64,000 bases of DNA from Mesorhizobium sp. 113-3-3 (GCF_016756495.1 NZ_AP023243.1:3910501-3974500), one strand, 5' to 3'. Positions 16,832-27,214 are shown, counted from the stretch's first letter. A program made the numbers and translations. Notes: generated from the sequence alone by a model not told the origin.

Positions 16832-18655
16832 ATGTGCGGTATCGTTGGAATCGTCGGCCACTCGCAGGTTGCGCCGCTCATTGTCGATGCGCTGAAGCGG
16901 CTCGAATATCGTGGCTATGACTCGGCTGGCGTCGCCACAATCGAGCGCGGTCAGCTCGCCCGCCGCCGCGCCGAGGGCAAGCTGATCAACCTCGAACGCC
17001 GGCTCAAGGAGGAGCCGCTCGACGGCACGATCGGCATCGGCCACACGCGCTGGGCCACGCACGGCGTGCCCAATGAGACGAATGCGCATCCGCATTTTTC
17101 CGATGGCGTCGCCATCGTCCACAACGGCATTATCGAGAACTTTGCCGAACTGCGCGACGAGCTGGTCCGTGACGGCTATTCCTTCTCCTCGCAGACCGAC
17201 ACCGAGGTCGTGGCGCATCTGGTGGCGCGCGAGTTGGCCAAGGGGCTGAAGCCGGTCGAAGCCGCGCACCAGGCGCTGAAGCGGCTGCAAGGCGCCTTTG
17301 CGTTGGCCATCATGTTCAAGGGCGACGAAGACCTGATCGTCGGCGCCCGCAACGGCCCGCCGCTGGCCGTCGGCCATGGCGACGGCGAGATGTTCTTGGG
17401 TTCCGACGCCATCGCGCTGGCCCCGTTCACCAATTCGATCACTTATCTTGAAGACGGCGACTGGGCGGTGGTCCGCCACGACGGCGTCACGATCTTCGAC
17501 ATCGACGGCAAGGAGGTCGAGCGCAAGCGTCAGCAGTCGCTGTCGACCTCCTTCATGGTCGACAAGGGCAACCGCCGCCATTTCATGGAAAAGGAAATCC
17601 ATGAGCAGCCCGAGGTGATCTCCCACACGCTCGCCCATTACGTCGATTTCGTCTCCGGCGTCTCCAAGCCGCTCGACCTGCCGTTCGATTTCGCCAAGAT
17701 CGGCCGGCTGGCGATTTCCGCCTGCGGCACCGCCTATCTCGCCGGGCTGATCGGCAAATACTGGTTCGAGCGCTATGCGCGGCTGCCGGTCGACATCGAT
17801 GTCGCCTCGGAGTTCCGCTACCGCGAGATGCCGCTGTCGGCCAATGATGCCGCCTTCTTCATCTCGCAATCGGGCGAGACCGCCGACACGCTGGCCTCGC
17901 TGCGCTACTGCCGCAAGGCCGGCATGAAGATCGGCGCCGTCGTCAATGTGCGGGAATCGACGATGGCGCGCGAATCCGACGTGGTGCTGCCGACATTGGC
18001 CGGGCCTGAGATCGGCGTCGCCTCGACCAAGGCTTTCACTTGCCAGCTCTCGGTGCTGGCCTCGCTTGCGGTGCGCGCCGGCGTGGCGCGCGGCACGATT
18101 TCGAAGGAGCAGGAGAAGACCTTGGTGCGCGCGCTTTCGGAAGCGCCGCGCTATGCCAACCAGGTGCTCAAGCTCGAAGAGCAGATCGAGCGCATCGCGC
18201 GCGAGCTGTCGCGCTACAAGGACGTGCTCTATCTCGGCCGCGACACCAATTTCCCGCTGGCCATGGAAGGCGCGCTAAAGCTCAAGGAAATCTCCTATAT
18301 CCACGCCGAGGGCTATGCGGCGGGCGAATTGAAGCACGGGCCGATCGCGCTGATCGACGAGAACATGCCGGTCATCGTCATTGCGCCGCATGACCGGATT
18401 TTCGAGAAGACCGTGTCGAACATGCAGGAAGTGGCCGCGCGCGGCGGCAAGATCATCCTGATCACCGACGCCAAGGGCGCAGCGCACTCGAGCGTGAAGA
18501 CGATGGAGACGATCATCCTGCCGGACGTGCCGGAAATCATTTCGCCGATCATCTATGCACTGCCGATCCAGATGCTGGCCTATTTCGCCGCCGTGTTCAT
18601 GGGCACCGACGTCGACCAGCCGCGCAACCTGGCGAAATCGGTCACGGTGGAGTAG
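16832..18655 (+). CDS. glmS: Glutamine-fructose-6-phosphate aminotransferase
   Basis: A 607-residue enzyme for the first step of hexosamine synthesis (fructose-6-P + Gln to GlcN-6-P). It starts MCGIVGIVGH, so Cys2 becomes the N-terminal nucleophile of the glutaminase domain. Two SIS domains follow (first around residue 285 with ISACGTAYLAGL and SQSGETADT; second around 460 with LYLGRDTNFPLAMEGALKLKE). The C-terminus DQPRNLAKSVTVE is the conserved phosphosugar-channel tail. No glmS ribozyme is expected in this clade, and I saw none in the 200-base leader. Confidence 0.96.
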   Translation: MCGIVGIVGHSQVAPLIVDALKRLEYRGYDSAGVATIERGQLARRRAEGKLINLERRLKEEPLDGTIGIGHTRWATHGVPNETNAHPHFSDGVAIVHNGIIENFAELRDELVRDGYSFSSQTDTEVVAHLVARELAKGLKPVEAAHQALKRLQGAFALAIMFKGDEDLIVGARNGPPLAVGHGDGEMFLGSDAIALAPFTNSITYLEDGDWAVVRHDGVTIFDIDGKEVERKRQQSLSTSFMVDKGNRRHFMEKEIHEQPEVISHTLAHYVDFVSGVSKPLDLPFDFAKIGRLAISACGTAYLAGLIGKYWFERYARLPVDIDVASEFRYREMPLSANDAAFFISQSGETADTLASLRYCRKAGMKIGAVVNVRESTMARESDVVLPTLAGPEIGVASTKAFTCQLSVLASLAVRAGVARGTISKEQEKTLVRALSEAPRYANQVLKLEEQIERIARELSRYKDVLYLGRDTNFPLAMEGALKLKEISYIHAEGYAAGELKHGPIALIDENMPVIVIAPHDRIFEKTVSNMQEVAARGGKIILITDAKGAAHSSVKTMETIILPDVPEIISPIIYALPIQMLAYFAAVFMGTDVDQPRNLAKSVTVE

Positions 18656-18746
18656 GCCCCAAACAGCCGCTCTTTAAAAACTTCGCAGTTCCAAACGGCG
18701 TTCCGGTTCACTAATGTTGCGCTGCAACCCGCGCCCCCGGTGAACC

Positions 18747-19499
18747 ATGTCCGATGCTCCCAAGACCTCCGGCATGACCCGGCTGAGGAACTATTTCCTC
18801 ACGGGCTTCGTCGTCTGCGCGCCACTGGCGATCACAGCCTATATCGCCTGGTCGTTCATCGGCTGGGTCGATTCCTGGGTGAAGCCCTATATTCCGGCGC
18901 GTTACAACCCCGACACCTACCTGCCGTTTCCGGTTCCGGGCTTCGGGCTGATCGTCGCGCTGATCCTGATCACGTTGATCGGTTTCCTCACCGCAAACAT
19001 TGTCGGCCGCGCCATTGTCGGTTTCGGCGAACGCCTGCTTGGCCGCATGCCGCTGGTGCGCGGCATCTACGGCTCGCTGAAGCAGATTTTCGAGACTGTG
19101 CTGTCGAACAAGGGCGACATGTTCCGCCAGGTAGGGCTGGTCGAATATCCGCGCAAGGGCGTGTGGTCGCTGGTTTTCGTCGCCAGCGAGAAAGAAACCG
19201 AGATCAATGAGAAGCTCGACCAGGAAGGTGATCCGCTGATCGCCGTGTTCATGCCATGCACGCCGAACCCGACGACCGGGTTCCTGATGTATGTGCTGAA
19301 GTCGGACATCGTGCTGCTCGACATGACGATCGAGGACGGCGCCAAGCTGATCGTCTCGGCCGGGCTGGTGGCGCCGGAAGTGAAAAGCAAGATGGTGACG
19401 CTGAATGGCGAACCGATCAACGGAACGGTCGCCAATCCGCCGCTAGGGCCTCATCCGGCGCGCAGGAGCCGCACGGCCTCGTCGCGACCGAACAAATAA
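18747..19499 (+). CDS. DUF502 membrane protein
   Basis: A 250-residue protein with two membrane helices (about residues 17-39 and 66-90) linked by a short periplasmic loop. The conserved DUF502 blocks follow: GERLLGRMPLVRGIYGSLKQ, the KGVWSLVFVAS segment and PCTPNPTTGFLMYV. The function is unknown; plant and bacterial members are linked to membrane traffic or envelope roles only loosely. The last 49 bases overlap the end of recG on the opposite strand, so the C-terminal tail (rich in P/R/S) is read through the recG tail. Confidence 0.88.
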   Translation: MSDAPKTSGMTRLRNYFLTGFVVCAPLAITAYIAWSFIGWVDSWVKPYIPARYNPDTYLPFPVPGFGLIVALILITLIGFLTANIVGRAIVGFGERLLGRMPLVRGIYGSLKQIFETVLSNKGDMFRQVGLVEYPRKGVWSLVFVASEKETEINEKLDQEGDPLIAVFMPCTPNPTTGFLMYVLKSDIVLLDMTIEDGAKLIVSAGLVAPEVKSKMVTLNGEPINGTVANPPLGPHPARRSRTASSRPNK

Positions 19500-21559
19500 A
19501 GCAGCAGGCGCAGCGCCTCGCCGCGGTCGGATTGCAGTTCCGGGTCGTGTGACAGGATCAGCCTGGCATCGTCGCGGGCAGCCTCCAGGAGATCGGCATG
19601 CGCCTCGATGCGCGCTACCTGGAAGCCCGGCGTGCCGGACTGGCGGGTGCCGAGAAGCTCGCCTTCGCCGCGCAGTTTGAGGTCTTCCTCGGCGATCAAA
19701 AAGCCGTCTTCGGTCTCGCGCATCACCGACAGCCGGCGCTTTGCCGTCTCGCCGAGCGGATCCTTGTAGAGCAGCACGCAGGAGGAGGGCTTGTCGCCGC
19801 GCCCGACGCGGCCGCGCAACTGGTGCAGTTGTGCGAGGCCGAAGCGCTCGGCATGCTCGATGACCATGACTGTGGCATCGGGAACATCGACGCCGACCTC
19901 GATGACCGTGGTTGCGATCAGGATACGGGTCTCGCCCTCCTTGAAGGCGCGCATCGCCTCGTCCTTCTCCGCACCTTTCATACGGCCGTGGACGAGGCCG
20001 ATGCGGTCGCCAAACAGCGGCTTCAGCGAAGCAAAGCGATCCTCGGCCGACATCAGCTTGATCTCTTCGGATTCCTCGACCAGCGGGCAGATCCAGTAGA
20101 TTTTCTGGCCGCCGGCGACGGCATCCTCCATGCGGCCAACCAGTTCGTCGAGACGCTCCAGCGGCAGCGTGACGGTGCGGATCGGCTGGCGGCCGGCGGG
20201 CTTTTCCGTCAGCTTGGAGACATCCATGTCGCCGAAGGCGGTCAGAACCAGCGTGCGCGGGATGGGAGTGGCCGTCATCACCAGCATGTCGGGCGCGTCA
20301 CCCTTGGCGGTGATGGCGAGCCGCTGGTGGACGCCGAAGCGATGCTGCTCGTCGATGATTGCCAGCACCAGATCGTGGAAGGTCACCGCCTCCTGGAACA
20401 GGGCGTGGGTGCCGACGACGATGTCGATCTCGCCGCTGGCCAGGCCGGCCAGTGTTTCGGTGCGTTCGCGGCCTTTTTCGCGGCCGGTGAGGATGGCGGT
20501 GCGCAGCCCGACCTTGGCGGCCAGAGGCGTGATCGTTGCCAGGTGCTGGCGCGCCAGGATTTCGGTCGGCGCCATCAGCGCCGCCTGGCCGCCGGCCTCG
20601 ACGGCGCGCGCCATGGCAAGCAGCGCGACCACCGTCTTGCCCGAGCCGACATCGCCCTGCAGCAGCCGCAGCATGCGCTCGGGGTCGGCAAGGTCGGCAT
20701 TGATTTCGGCCAGCGCGAATTCCTGACTTGCGGTCAGCGAATAGGGAAGGGCCGCACGCAGATCATCGACGATGCGGCCGTCGCCGACCAGGGGACGGCC
20801 GGACAGGCGGCGGATCTTTGCCCGCACCAGCGCCAGCGAGACCTGGCCCGCCAGCAACTCATCATAGGCAAGACGCCGCCACGCGGCGCCGTCGACGGAA
20901 ACATCGATCGGGTCGGCCGGATTGTGGATGCGCGTAAGGGCGTCGGCAAAGGTGGGAAAGGTGTGCCGGCGCATGAAGGCGCCGTCCTGCCATTCCGGCA
21001 ATTCGGGCAGACGCGCCAGCGCCTGGCCGATCGCCCGGCGCAACACCTTGCCCGAGAGGCCCGCGGTGAGCGGATAGACCGGTTCGACCAGCGGCAGGTT
21101 CTCCGCCTCGCTGGCCAGCGCGATATGGTCGGGGTGGACCATGGTCGGGCGGCCGTTGAACCATTCCATGCGGCCCGAGACCACGACATGCTCGCCCACG
21201 GGCATTGCCTTTTCGAGATAGGCGGCGTGCGCATGGAAGAAGGTCAGGCCGATTTCGCCGGTATCGTCATGGGCATAGACCCTGTAGGGCACGGATCTGT
21301 TGCCGCGCGGCGGCGGCTGGTGGCGGTCAATGCGCACGTCGAGCGTAACGATCTGGCCTTCCGCGGACCCTGCGATGCCCGGCCGGCTGCGACGGTCGAT
21401 GACTGTATGCGGCAGCACGAACAGAAGGTCGCCCGCGCGGGCCGCGCGATCACCAAGATCGGCCGTAACGACCTTCTCGATCAGCGTGCCGACCTTCGGC
21501 CCGACGCCGGCAAGCGAAGTGATCGGAACGAACAGCGGATCGAGGATGGAAGGACGCAT
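19451..21559 (-). CDS. recG: ATP-dependent DNA helicase RecG
   Basis: A 702-residue branched-DNA helicase for fork rescue and recombination. The N-terminal wedge/OB domain (residues about 1-160) precedes the helicase core: Walker A GDVGSGKTVVALLAM, the DEQHRFGVHQR motif II, the SATPIPRTL motif III, and the second RecA-like domain with TTVIEVGVDVP and the QLHQLRGRVGRG motif VI. The end is convergent with, and overlaps, the DUF502 gene by 49 bases. It is divergent from sdhE. Confidence 0.96.
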   Translation of the reverse strand: MRPSILDPLFVPITSLAGVGPKVGTLIEKVVTADLGDRAARAGDLLFVLPHTVIDRRSRPGIAGSAEGQIVTLDVRIDRHQPPPRGNRSVPYRVYAHDDTGEIGLTFFHAHAAYLEKAMPVGEHVVVSGRMEWFNGRPTMVHPDHIALASEAENLPLVEPVYPLTAGLSGKVLRRAIGQALARLPELPEWQDGAFMRRHTFPTFADALTRIHNPADPIDVSVDGAAWRRLAYDELLAGQVSLALVRAKIRRLSGRPLVGDGRIVDDLRAALPYSLTASQEFALAEINADLADPERMLRLLQGDVGSGKTVVALLAMARAVEAGGQAALMAPTEILARQHLATITPLAAKVGLRTAILTGREKGRERTETLAGLASGEIDIVVGTHALFQEAVTFHDLVLAIIDEQHRFGVHQRLAITAKGDAPDMLVMTATPIPRTLVLTAFGDMDVSKLTEKPAGRQPIRTVTLPLERLDELVGRMEDAVAGGQKIYWICPLVEESEEIKLMSAEDRFASLKPLFGDRIGLVHGRMKGAEKDEAMRAFKEGETRILIATTVIEVGVDVPDATVMVIEHAERFGLAQLHQLRGRVGRGDKPSSCVLLYKDPLGETAKRRLSVMRETEDGFLIAEEDLKLRGEGELLGTRQSGTPGFQVARIEAHADLLEAARDDARLILSHDPELQSDRGEALRLLLYLFGRDEAVRLLRAG

Positions 21560-21651
21560 GATGTCAGCTTATGTCGCGACGGCCTCAGCGCAAGGCTGAC
21601 AGCCCCTTCTATCCACGCTATATGCGCCGCAGCAAGTGAGGATGCGCCACA

Positions 21652-21939
21652 ATGACCGGAACGAAACGATCAAGCGAGGGGCTGGACGCTCACCGCCGCA
21701 AGCTGTTGTTCCGCTCCTGGCATCGCGGCATGCGCGAGATGGATCTCATCCTCGGCACCTTCGCCGACGCCGAGATCGGCGCCTTGACGGCTGAGGAAAT
21801 CGACCAATATGAGAGGCTCCTCGACATTTCCGACACCGAATTCCTGCCGCTGATCACCGGTGAGCGTCCGATTCCGGCGGATATCGATTGTCCTGTCCTG
21901 CAAAAGATCCTGGCGTCCCGCCGGACCATGACTTTCTGA
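21652..21939 (+). CDS. sdhE: FAD assembly factor SdhE
   Basis: A 95-residue protein that promotes covalent flavin attachment to the succinate dehydrogenase SdhA subunit. It has the conserved RGxxE (HRGMREMDLILG, residues about 25-36) and the LDISDTEFLPLITG helix. The ATG 21652 follows GTGAGGATG. It lies between recG (divergent) and mfd; the neighbour order recG-sdhE-mfd is common in Rhizobiales as far as I recall. Confidence 0.92.
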   Translation: MTGTKRSSEGLDAHRRKLLFRSWHRGMREMDLILGTFADAEIGALTAEEIDQYERLLDISDTEFLPLITGERPIPADIDCPVLQKILASRRTMTF

Positions 21940-21945
21940 CCAACA

Positions 21946-21989
21946 GCAATTCCAGGAAAAGTGCGAAGCGGTTTTCCCACAGGAATTGC
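21946..21989. repeat. 44-base interspersed palindromic repeat, copy 2
   Basis: GCAATTCC...GGAATTGC element in the opposite orientation to the copy at 7010-7053. It fills most of the 72-base gap between sdhE and mfd. A GTG at 21961 that would extend mfd lies inside it, which argues against that start. Confidence 0.85.
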
Positions 21990-22011
21990 GGCAAACAAAG
22001 ACCGTGATTTG

Positions 22012-25000
22012 ATGAGCCTAATTCCCACCATTGGTCTGCCGAAAGGCCGCGCCGGCCAGTTCATCGTCGACGGTGTCGCCGATGGCTACGAGGCCTTTGC
22101 GCTGGTGCAGGCCGCGCTCGAGATCGCGCCCGACAAGCCGGTGCTGTTCGTGGCGCGCGACGGCCAGCGTCTGCCTGTTATCATCGAGGCACTGGCCTTT
22201 GCCGCGCCCGGCCTGCCGGTGCTGGAACTGCCGGCCTGGGACTGTCTGCCCTACGACCGCGTCTCGCCCGGCTCGGACGCCGCCGCCAAGCGGCTCGACG
22301 CACTGACCGCCATGATCGCGCTGGCGAAGAAGCCGCATCGTGCCGTCATCCTCACCACCGCCAATGCCCTGCTGCAGCGCATTCCGCCGGCCGACCTGGT
22401 CGAGGCGCAGACCTTTCATGCCAGGCCCGGCAACCAGATCGACATGAATGCGCTGATCGCGCGGCTGGAAACATCCGGCTTCGAGCGCGTGCCGACGGTG
22501 CGCGGCATCGGCGAATTCGCGGTGCGCGGCGGCATTCTCGACCTTTTCGCGCCAGGCTGGACCGAGGCGCTGCGGCTCGACTTCTTCGGCGATACGCTGG
22601 AATCGATCCGCGTCTTCGACGCCGCCACTCAGCGCACGACAGGCCAGCGCAAGTCGATGGCGCTGCAGGCGATGAGCGAAGTGGCGCTGACGCCGGAAAC
22701 CATCAGCCGCTTCCGCCGCTCCTATATCGAAACCTTCGGCGCGCCGCAGCGCGACGACGGGCTCTATGCGGCGGTCAGCGAAGGCCGGCGCTTCGCCGGC
22801 ATGGAGCACTGGCTGCCGTTCTTCTATGAGCGGCTGGAGACGGTGTTCGACTATCTGCCGGACACGCCCGTCATCTTCGACCATCTGGCGCATGAGGCTC
22901 TGGCCGAGCGCCACACGCTGATCCTCGACCATTACGAGGCGCGAAAAAAGCAGGCCGACGCTGCGCTGAAAGATGCCGTGCCCTACAAGCCGGTGGCGCC
23001 GGATCTGCTTTACCTGTCGCCGGAAAACCTGATCGCCTCGCTCGGGCCGCGTGAAGCGATCGACTTCACGCCCTTCGACGCGCCCGATGCCGGCGCGAAA
23101 AAGGTCTACCACGCCGGCTCGCGCCATGGCCGCAGCTTCGTCGAGGAGCGCGCCGATCCGAACGTCAACGTCTTCGATGTCGTCGTCAGGCATATCGCCG
23201 ACGAGCGCGCGGCGCGCCGCCGCATCGTCATCGCCGGTTGGACGGAAGGCTCGCTCGACCGGCTCGGCCAGATTCTCACCGAGCATCATCTCGGCAATCT
23301 CAAGCAGGTCGAGACGCTGGCCGAAGCCGAACAACTCGAGCCGGGGCAGGCGGCATTGGCCGTCCTGCCGCTCGAATCCGGCTTCGAGACCGAAAGACTG
23401 GTCGTCGTTGCCGAACAGGACATTCTGGGCGACCGGCTGATCCGGCGTTCCAAGCGCAAGAAGCGCGCCTCCGACTTTATTGCGGAGGCCTCTGCGCTTT
23501 CAGCCGGCGATATCGTCGTCCACACCGACCATGGCATTGGCCGCTTCATCGGCCTGCGCACCATCGAGGCGGTCGGCGCGCCGCATGACTGCCTGGAAAT
23601 CCATTATGCCGGCGACGACCGGCTGTTCCTGCCGGTCGAGAACATCGAGCTCCTGTCGCGCTACGGCTCGGATAGCGCCGAGGCGACGCTGGACAAGCTT
23701 GGCGGCGGCGCCTGGCAGTCGCGCAAGGCCAAACTCAAGCGGCGCCTGCTCGACATGGCCGGGCAATTGATCCGCATCGCCGCCGAACGGCAGATGCGCG
23801 CGGCGCCGGCACTGGTGCCGGCCGAGGGCCTCTATGACGAGTTTGCCGCCCGTTTCCCCTATGAGGAGACCGATGACCAGCAGACGGCGATCGACTCGGT
23901 GCGCGACGATCTCGGCGCCGGCAAGCCGATGGACAGGCTGATCTGCGGCGATGTCGGCTTCGGCAAGACCGAAGTGGCACTGCGCGCCGCCTTCATCGCG
24001 GCGATGGAAGGGTTCCAGGTCGCGGTTGTGGTGCCGACGACGCTGTTGTCGCGCCAGCACTTCAAGACCTTTTCGCAGCGTTTTTCCGGCCTGCCGATCC
24101 GCGTCGCCCAGGCCTCGCGGCTGGTCGGCGCCAAGGAATTGGCCGAGACGAAGAAGGCGCTGGCCGAGGGGCAGGTCGACATCGTCGTCGGCACCCATGC
24201 GCTGCTCGGTTCGTCGATCTCGTTCAAGAATCTCGGCCTGCTGATCATCGACGAAGAGCAGCACTTTGGCGTCAAGCACAAGGAGCGGCTGAAGGATCTG
24301 AAGACCGATGTCCACGTGCTGACGCTGTCGGCGACGCCGATCCCGCGCACGCTGCAGCTGGCGCTGACCGGGGTGCGCGAACTTTCGCTGATCGCCACGC
24401 CGCCGGTCGACCGCATGGCGGTGCGCACCTTCATCTCGCCCTTCGATCCGCTGGTCATTCGCGAGACGCTGCTGCGCGAGCGCTACCGTGGGGGCCACTC
24501 CTTCTATGTGGTTCCGCGCATCAGCGATCTCGCCGAAATCCATGATTTTCTGAAGGAATCCGTCCCGGAGTTAAAGGTAGCGGTTGCCCATGGCCAGATG
24601 CCGCCCGGCGAACTCGACGACATCATGAATGCCTTCTATGACGGCCAGTATGATGTGCTTTTGTCGACCACCATCGTCGAATCCGGCCTGGACATTCCGA
24701 CCGCCAACACGCTGATCATCCATCGCGCCGACATGTTCGGCCTGTCGCAGCTCTACCAGCTGCGCGGCCGCGTCGGCCGCTCCAAGGTGCGCGCCTATGC
24801 GCTGTTCACGCTGCCGGCCAACCGCAAGCTCACCGACACCGCCGAGCGGCGGCTGAAGGTGCTGCAATCGCTCGACACGCTGGGCGCGGGCTTCCAGCTC
24901 GCCAGCCATGATCTCGACATCCGTGGCGCCGGCAATCTCCTGGGCGAAGAGCAGTCCGGCCATATCAAGGAGGTCGGCTTCGAGCTCTACCAGCAGATGC

Positions 25001-25509
25001 TGGAGGAGGCGGTGGCCGAAGTGAAGGATTCCGGCGAGGTCCAGGATGGCGGCTGGTCGCCGCAGATCGCCGTCGGCACGGCGGTAATGATCCCGGAAAG
25101 CTATGTGCCGGACCTGCAGCTCCGGCTGGCGCTCTACCGCCGCCTCGGCGACCTCGAGAACACCGAGGAGATCGACGCTTTCGGCGCCGAGCTGATCGAC
25201 CGTTTCGGCCCGCTGCCGGACGAGGTCAAGCATCTCCTGAAGATCGTCTTCATCAAGGCGCTCTGCCGCAAGGCCAATGTCGAGAAGCTCGACGCCGGGC
25301 CGAAAGGCGTCGTCATCCATTTCCGCAAGCGCGAATTCTCCAACCCGGTCGGCCTGGTCAAGTTCATCGGCGAACAGGGCTCGCTGGCCAAGATCCGGCC
25401 GGATCACAGCGTCGTCTTCACTCGCGACTGGCCGACAGCCGAGAAACGGCTGGCTGGCTCGGCCGTGGTCATGACGCAGCTCGCGCGGCTGGTGGAGAAG
25501 GCGGCGTAG
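22012..25509 (+). CDS. mfd: Transcription-repair coupling factor
   Basis: An 1165-residue translocase that removes RNA polymerase stalled at lesions and recruits UvrA. N-terminal UvrB-like region (contains GIGEFAVRGGILDLFAPG near residue 160), then the RNAP-interaction domain with DIVVHTDHGIGRF (near 500), a RecG-like helicase core with GDVGFGKTEVALRAA, DEEQHFGVKHKE and TTIVESGLDIP, and the TRCF C-terminal domain. ATG 22012 gives MSLIPTIGLPKG; a frame open from 21961 begins in a repeat. It is more than 1.1 kb longer than any neighbour up to the DAHP synthase gene. Confidence 0.96.
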   Translation: MSLIPTIGLPKGRAGQFIVDGVADGYEAFALVQAALEIAPDKPVLFVARDGQRLPVIIEALAFAAPGLPVLELPAWDCLPYDRVSPGSDAAAKRLDALTAMIALAKKPHRAVILTTANALLQRIPPADLVEAQTFHARPGNQIDMNALIARLETSGFERVPTVRGIGEFAVRGGILDLFAPGWTEALRLDFFGDTLESIRVFDAATQRTTGQRKSMALQAMSEVALTPETISRFRRSYIETFGAPQRDDGLYAAVSEGRRFAGMEHWLPFFYERLETVFDYLPDTPVIFDHLAHEALAERHTLILDHYEARKKQADAALKDAVPYKPVAPDLLYLSPENLIASLGPREAIDFTPFDAPDAGAKKVYHAGSRHGRSFVEERADPNVNVFDVVVRHIADERAARRRIVIAGWTEGSLDRLGQILTEHHLGNLKQVETLAEAEQLEPGQAALAVLPLESGFETERLVVVAEQDILGDRLIRRSKRKKRASDFIAEASALSAGDIVVHTDHGIGRFIGLRTIEAVGAPHDCLEIHYAGDDRLFLPVENIELLSRYGSDSAEATLDKLGGGAWQSRKAKLKRRLLDMAGQLIRIAAERQMRAAPALVPAEGLYDEFAARFPYEETDDQQTAIDSVRDDLGAGKPMDRLICGDVGFGKTEVALRAAFIAAMEGFQVAVVVPTTLLSRQHFKTFSQRFSGLPIRVAQASRLVGAKELAETKKALAEGQVDIVVGTHALLGSSISFKNLGLLIIDEEQHFGVKHKERLKDLKTDVHVLTLSATPIPRTLQLALTGVRELSLIATPPVDRMAVRTFISPFDPLVIRETLLRERYRGGHSFYVVPRISDLAEIHDFLKESVPELKVAVAHGQMPPGELDDIMNAFYDGQYDVLLSTTIVESGLDIPTANTLIIHRADMFGLSQLYQLRGRVGRSKVRAYALFTLPANRKLTDTAERRLKVLQSLDTLGAGFQLASHDLDIRGAGNLLGEEQSGHIKEVGFELYQQMLEEAVAEVKDSGEVQDGGWSPQIAVGTAVMIPESYVPDLQLRLALYRRLGDLENTEEIDAFGAELIDRFGPLPDEVKHLLKIVFIKALCRKANVEKLDAGPKGVVIHFRKREFSNPVGLVKFIGEQGSLAKIRPDHSVVFTRDWPTAEKRLAGSAVVMTQLARLVEKAA

Positions 25510-25644
25510 CCCACCCGACCCATTCGCCAGCGCTGAAATTCCAGTCTAGAATAGGAAATCGGCTTCGTGTATGGAGCCGCCAACCCATATAGGGGCGGAA
25601 ATGGCGGGCGAGGGTGCTCGCCGGAAAGAGTGTTGGGTGCAGCG

Positions 25645-27018
25645 ATGACGAAATGGTCGCCGAATTCGTGGAGAGCAAAGCCGATAAAGCAGGTTCCTGC
25701 CTATCCGGACCTTGCCGCGCTGAAGAACACCGAAGCCCAACTCGCCACCTATCCGCCGCTGGTCTTTGCCGGCGAAGCGCGCAAGCTGAAGAAGCAGCTC
25801 GCGGCGGTCGCAAACGGCGACGCTTTCCTGCTCCAGGGCGGCGACTGCGCCGAAAGCTTTGCCGAACATGGCGCCGACAACATCCGCGACTTCTTCCGCG
25901 TCTTCCTGCAGATGTCGGTCGTGCTGACCTTCGCCGGCGCACAGCCGGTGGTGAAGGTTGGCCGCGTTGCCGGCCAGTTCGCCAAGCCGCGCTCGTCCGA
26001 CAACGAGACCAAGGGTGATGTGACGCTGCCGAGCTATCGCGGCGACATCATCAACGGCATCGAGTTCGACCAGAAGTCGCGCATTCCTGATCCCGCCCGC
26101 CAGGAAATGGCCTACCGCCAGTCGGCGGCGACGCTCAATCTTCTGCGCGCCTTCGCGCAGGGCGGCTATGCCAGCCTGGAGAATGTGCATCGCTGGATGC
26201 TCGGCTTCGTCTCCGACAGCCCGCAGGGCGAAAAGTACGAGTCGCTCGCCAACCGCATCACCGAGACGATGGACTTCATGAAGGCTGTCGGCATCACCTC
26301 GGAGACCAATTACGCGCTGCGCGAGACCGATTTCTACACCAGCCACGAGGCGCTGCTGCTCGGCTACGAGGAAGCGCTGACCCGCGTCGATTCGACCTCG
26401 GGCGACTGGTATGCCACGTCAGGCCACATGATCTGGATCGGCGACCGAACGCGCCAGCCCGACCATGCCCATGTCGAATATTGCCGCGGCATCAAGAACC
26501 CGCTCGGCCTGAAATGCGGCCCGTCGCTGACTGCTGACGGCTTGCTGGAACTGATCGACCTGCTCAACCCCGAGAACGAGCCCGGCCGGCTGACGCTGAT
26601 CGCCCGCTTTGGCTCCGACAAGGTCGCCGACCATCTGCCGAAGCTGGTGCGCGCGGTGCAGAAGGAAGGCCGCAGCGTCGTCTGGTCGTCGGACCCGATG
26701 CATGGCAACACGATCGAGGCCGCCGGCTACAAGACACGGCCGTTCGACCGCATCCTGAAGGAGGTGCAGACCTTCTTCGAGGTGCACCGCGCCGAAGGCA
26801 CGCATCCGGGCGGCATCCATGTCGAGATGACCGGCAAGAACGTCACCGAATGCACGGGCGGCGCCCGCGCCATCACGGCGGAGGAATTGCAGGATCGCTA
26901 CCACACGCATTGCGACCCGCGCCTCAATGCCGACCAGGCGATCGAACTGGCCTTCCTGGTGTCGGATCTGCTGAAGAAAAGCCACCCCGTGCCGCACAAG
27001 CAGGTCGCCAACGGCTGA
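25645..27018 (+). CDS. Class II (plant-type) 3-deoxy-7-phosphoheptulonate synthase
   Basis: A 457-residue enzyme for the first step of the shikimate pathway (PEP + erythrose-4-P). Class II signatures are clear: [15 protein letters not shown] near residue 73, [14 protein letters not shown] near 110, the [16 protein letters not shown] region and the C-terminal [16 protein letters not shown] place the start at ATG 25645 ([10 protein letters not shown]), which is the family N-terminus; the frame is open to 25567. A GC hairpin with a T run follows the stop. Confidence 0.94.
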   Translation: MTKWSPNSWRAKPIKQVPAYPDLAALKNTEAQLATYPPLVFAGEARKLKKQLAAVANGDAFLLQGGDCAESFAEHGADNIRDFFRVFLQMSVVLTFAGAQPVVKVGRVAGQFAKPRSSDNETKGDVTLPSYRGDIINGIEFDQKSRIPDPARQEMAYRQSAATLNLLRAFAQGGYASLENVHRWMLGFVSDSPQGEKYESLANRITETMDFMKAVGITSETNYALRETDFYTSHEALLLGYEEALTRVDSTSGDWYATSGHMIWIGDRTRQPDHAHVEYCRGIKNPLGLKCGPSLTADGLLELIDLLNPENEPGRLTLIARFGSDKVADHLPKLVRAVQKEGRSVVWSSDPMHGNTIEAAGYKTRPFDRILKEVQTFFEVHRAEGTHPGGIHVEMTGKNVTECTGGARAITAEELQDRYHTHCDPRLNADQAIELAFLVSDLLKKSHPVPHKQVANG

Positions 27019-27048
27019 ACCTGCCGCTCCCAAATCGACCAGCATGCG

Positions 27049-27078
27049 AAGGCGCCCGAGAAATCCGGCGCCTTTTCT
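27049..27078 (+). terminator. Factor-independent terminator after DAHP synthase
   Basis: AAGGCGCC (27049-27056), a 10-base loop, then GGCGCCTT (27067-27074) running into TTTTCTT. Eight perfect pairs followed by a short T-rich stretch, 31 bases after the stop. Confidence 0.8.
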
Positions 27079-27214
27079 TGTTCCAGCAGGATGTTGTCCA
27101 GACGGTCGTCACGTCAAACCTTACGAAAATTTATGCTGACGCGACCTCTGCAAAACCAAGATTGAGGTGAAGGTTCGCGGCCGAACCCAATCATCGCGGG
27201 CCAGGATTCGACGA

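Noticed and set aside
19598..21655. A 685-codon plus-strand frame opposite recG
   Set aside because: Antisense shadow; recG motifs on the minus strand are complete.
25607..25622. GGCGAG-N4-CTCGCC hairpin before DAHP synthase
   Set aside because: Short, and common by chance in DNA of this GC content; no T run or antiterminator partner seen.
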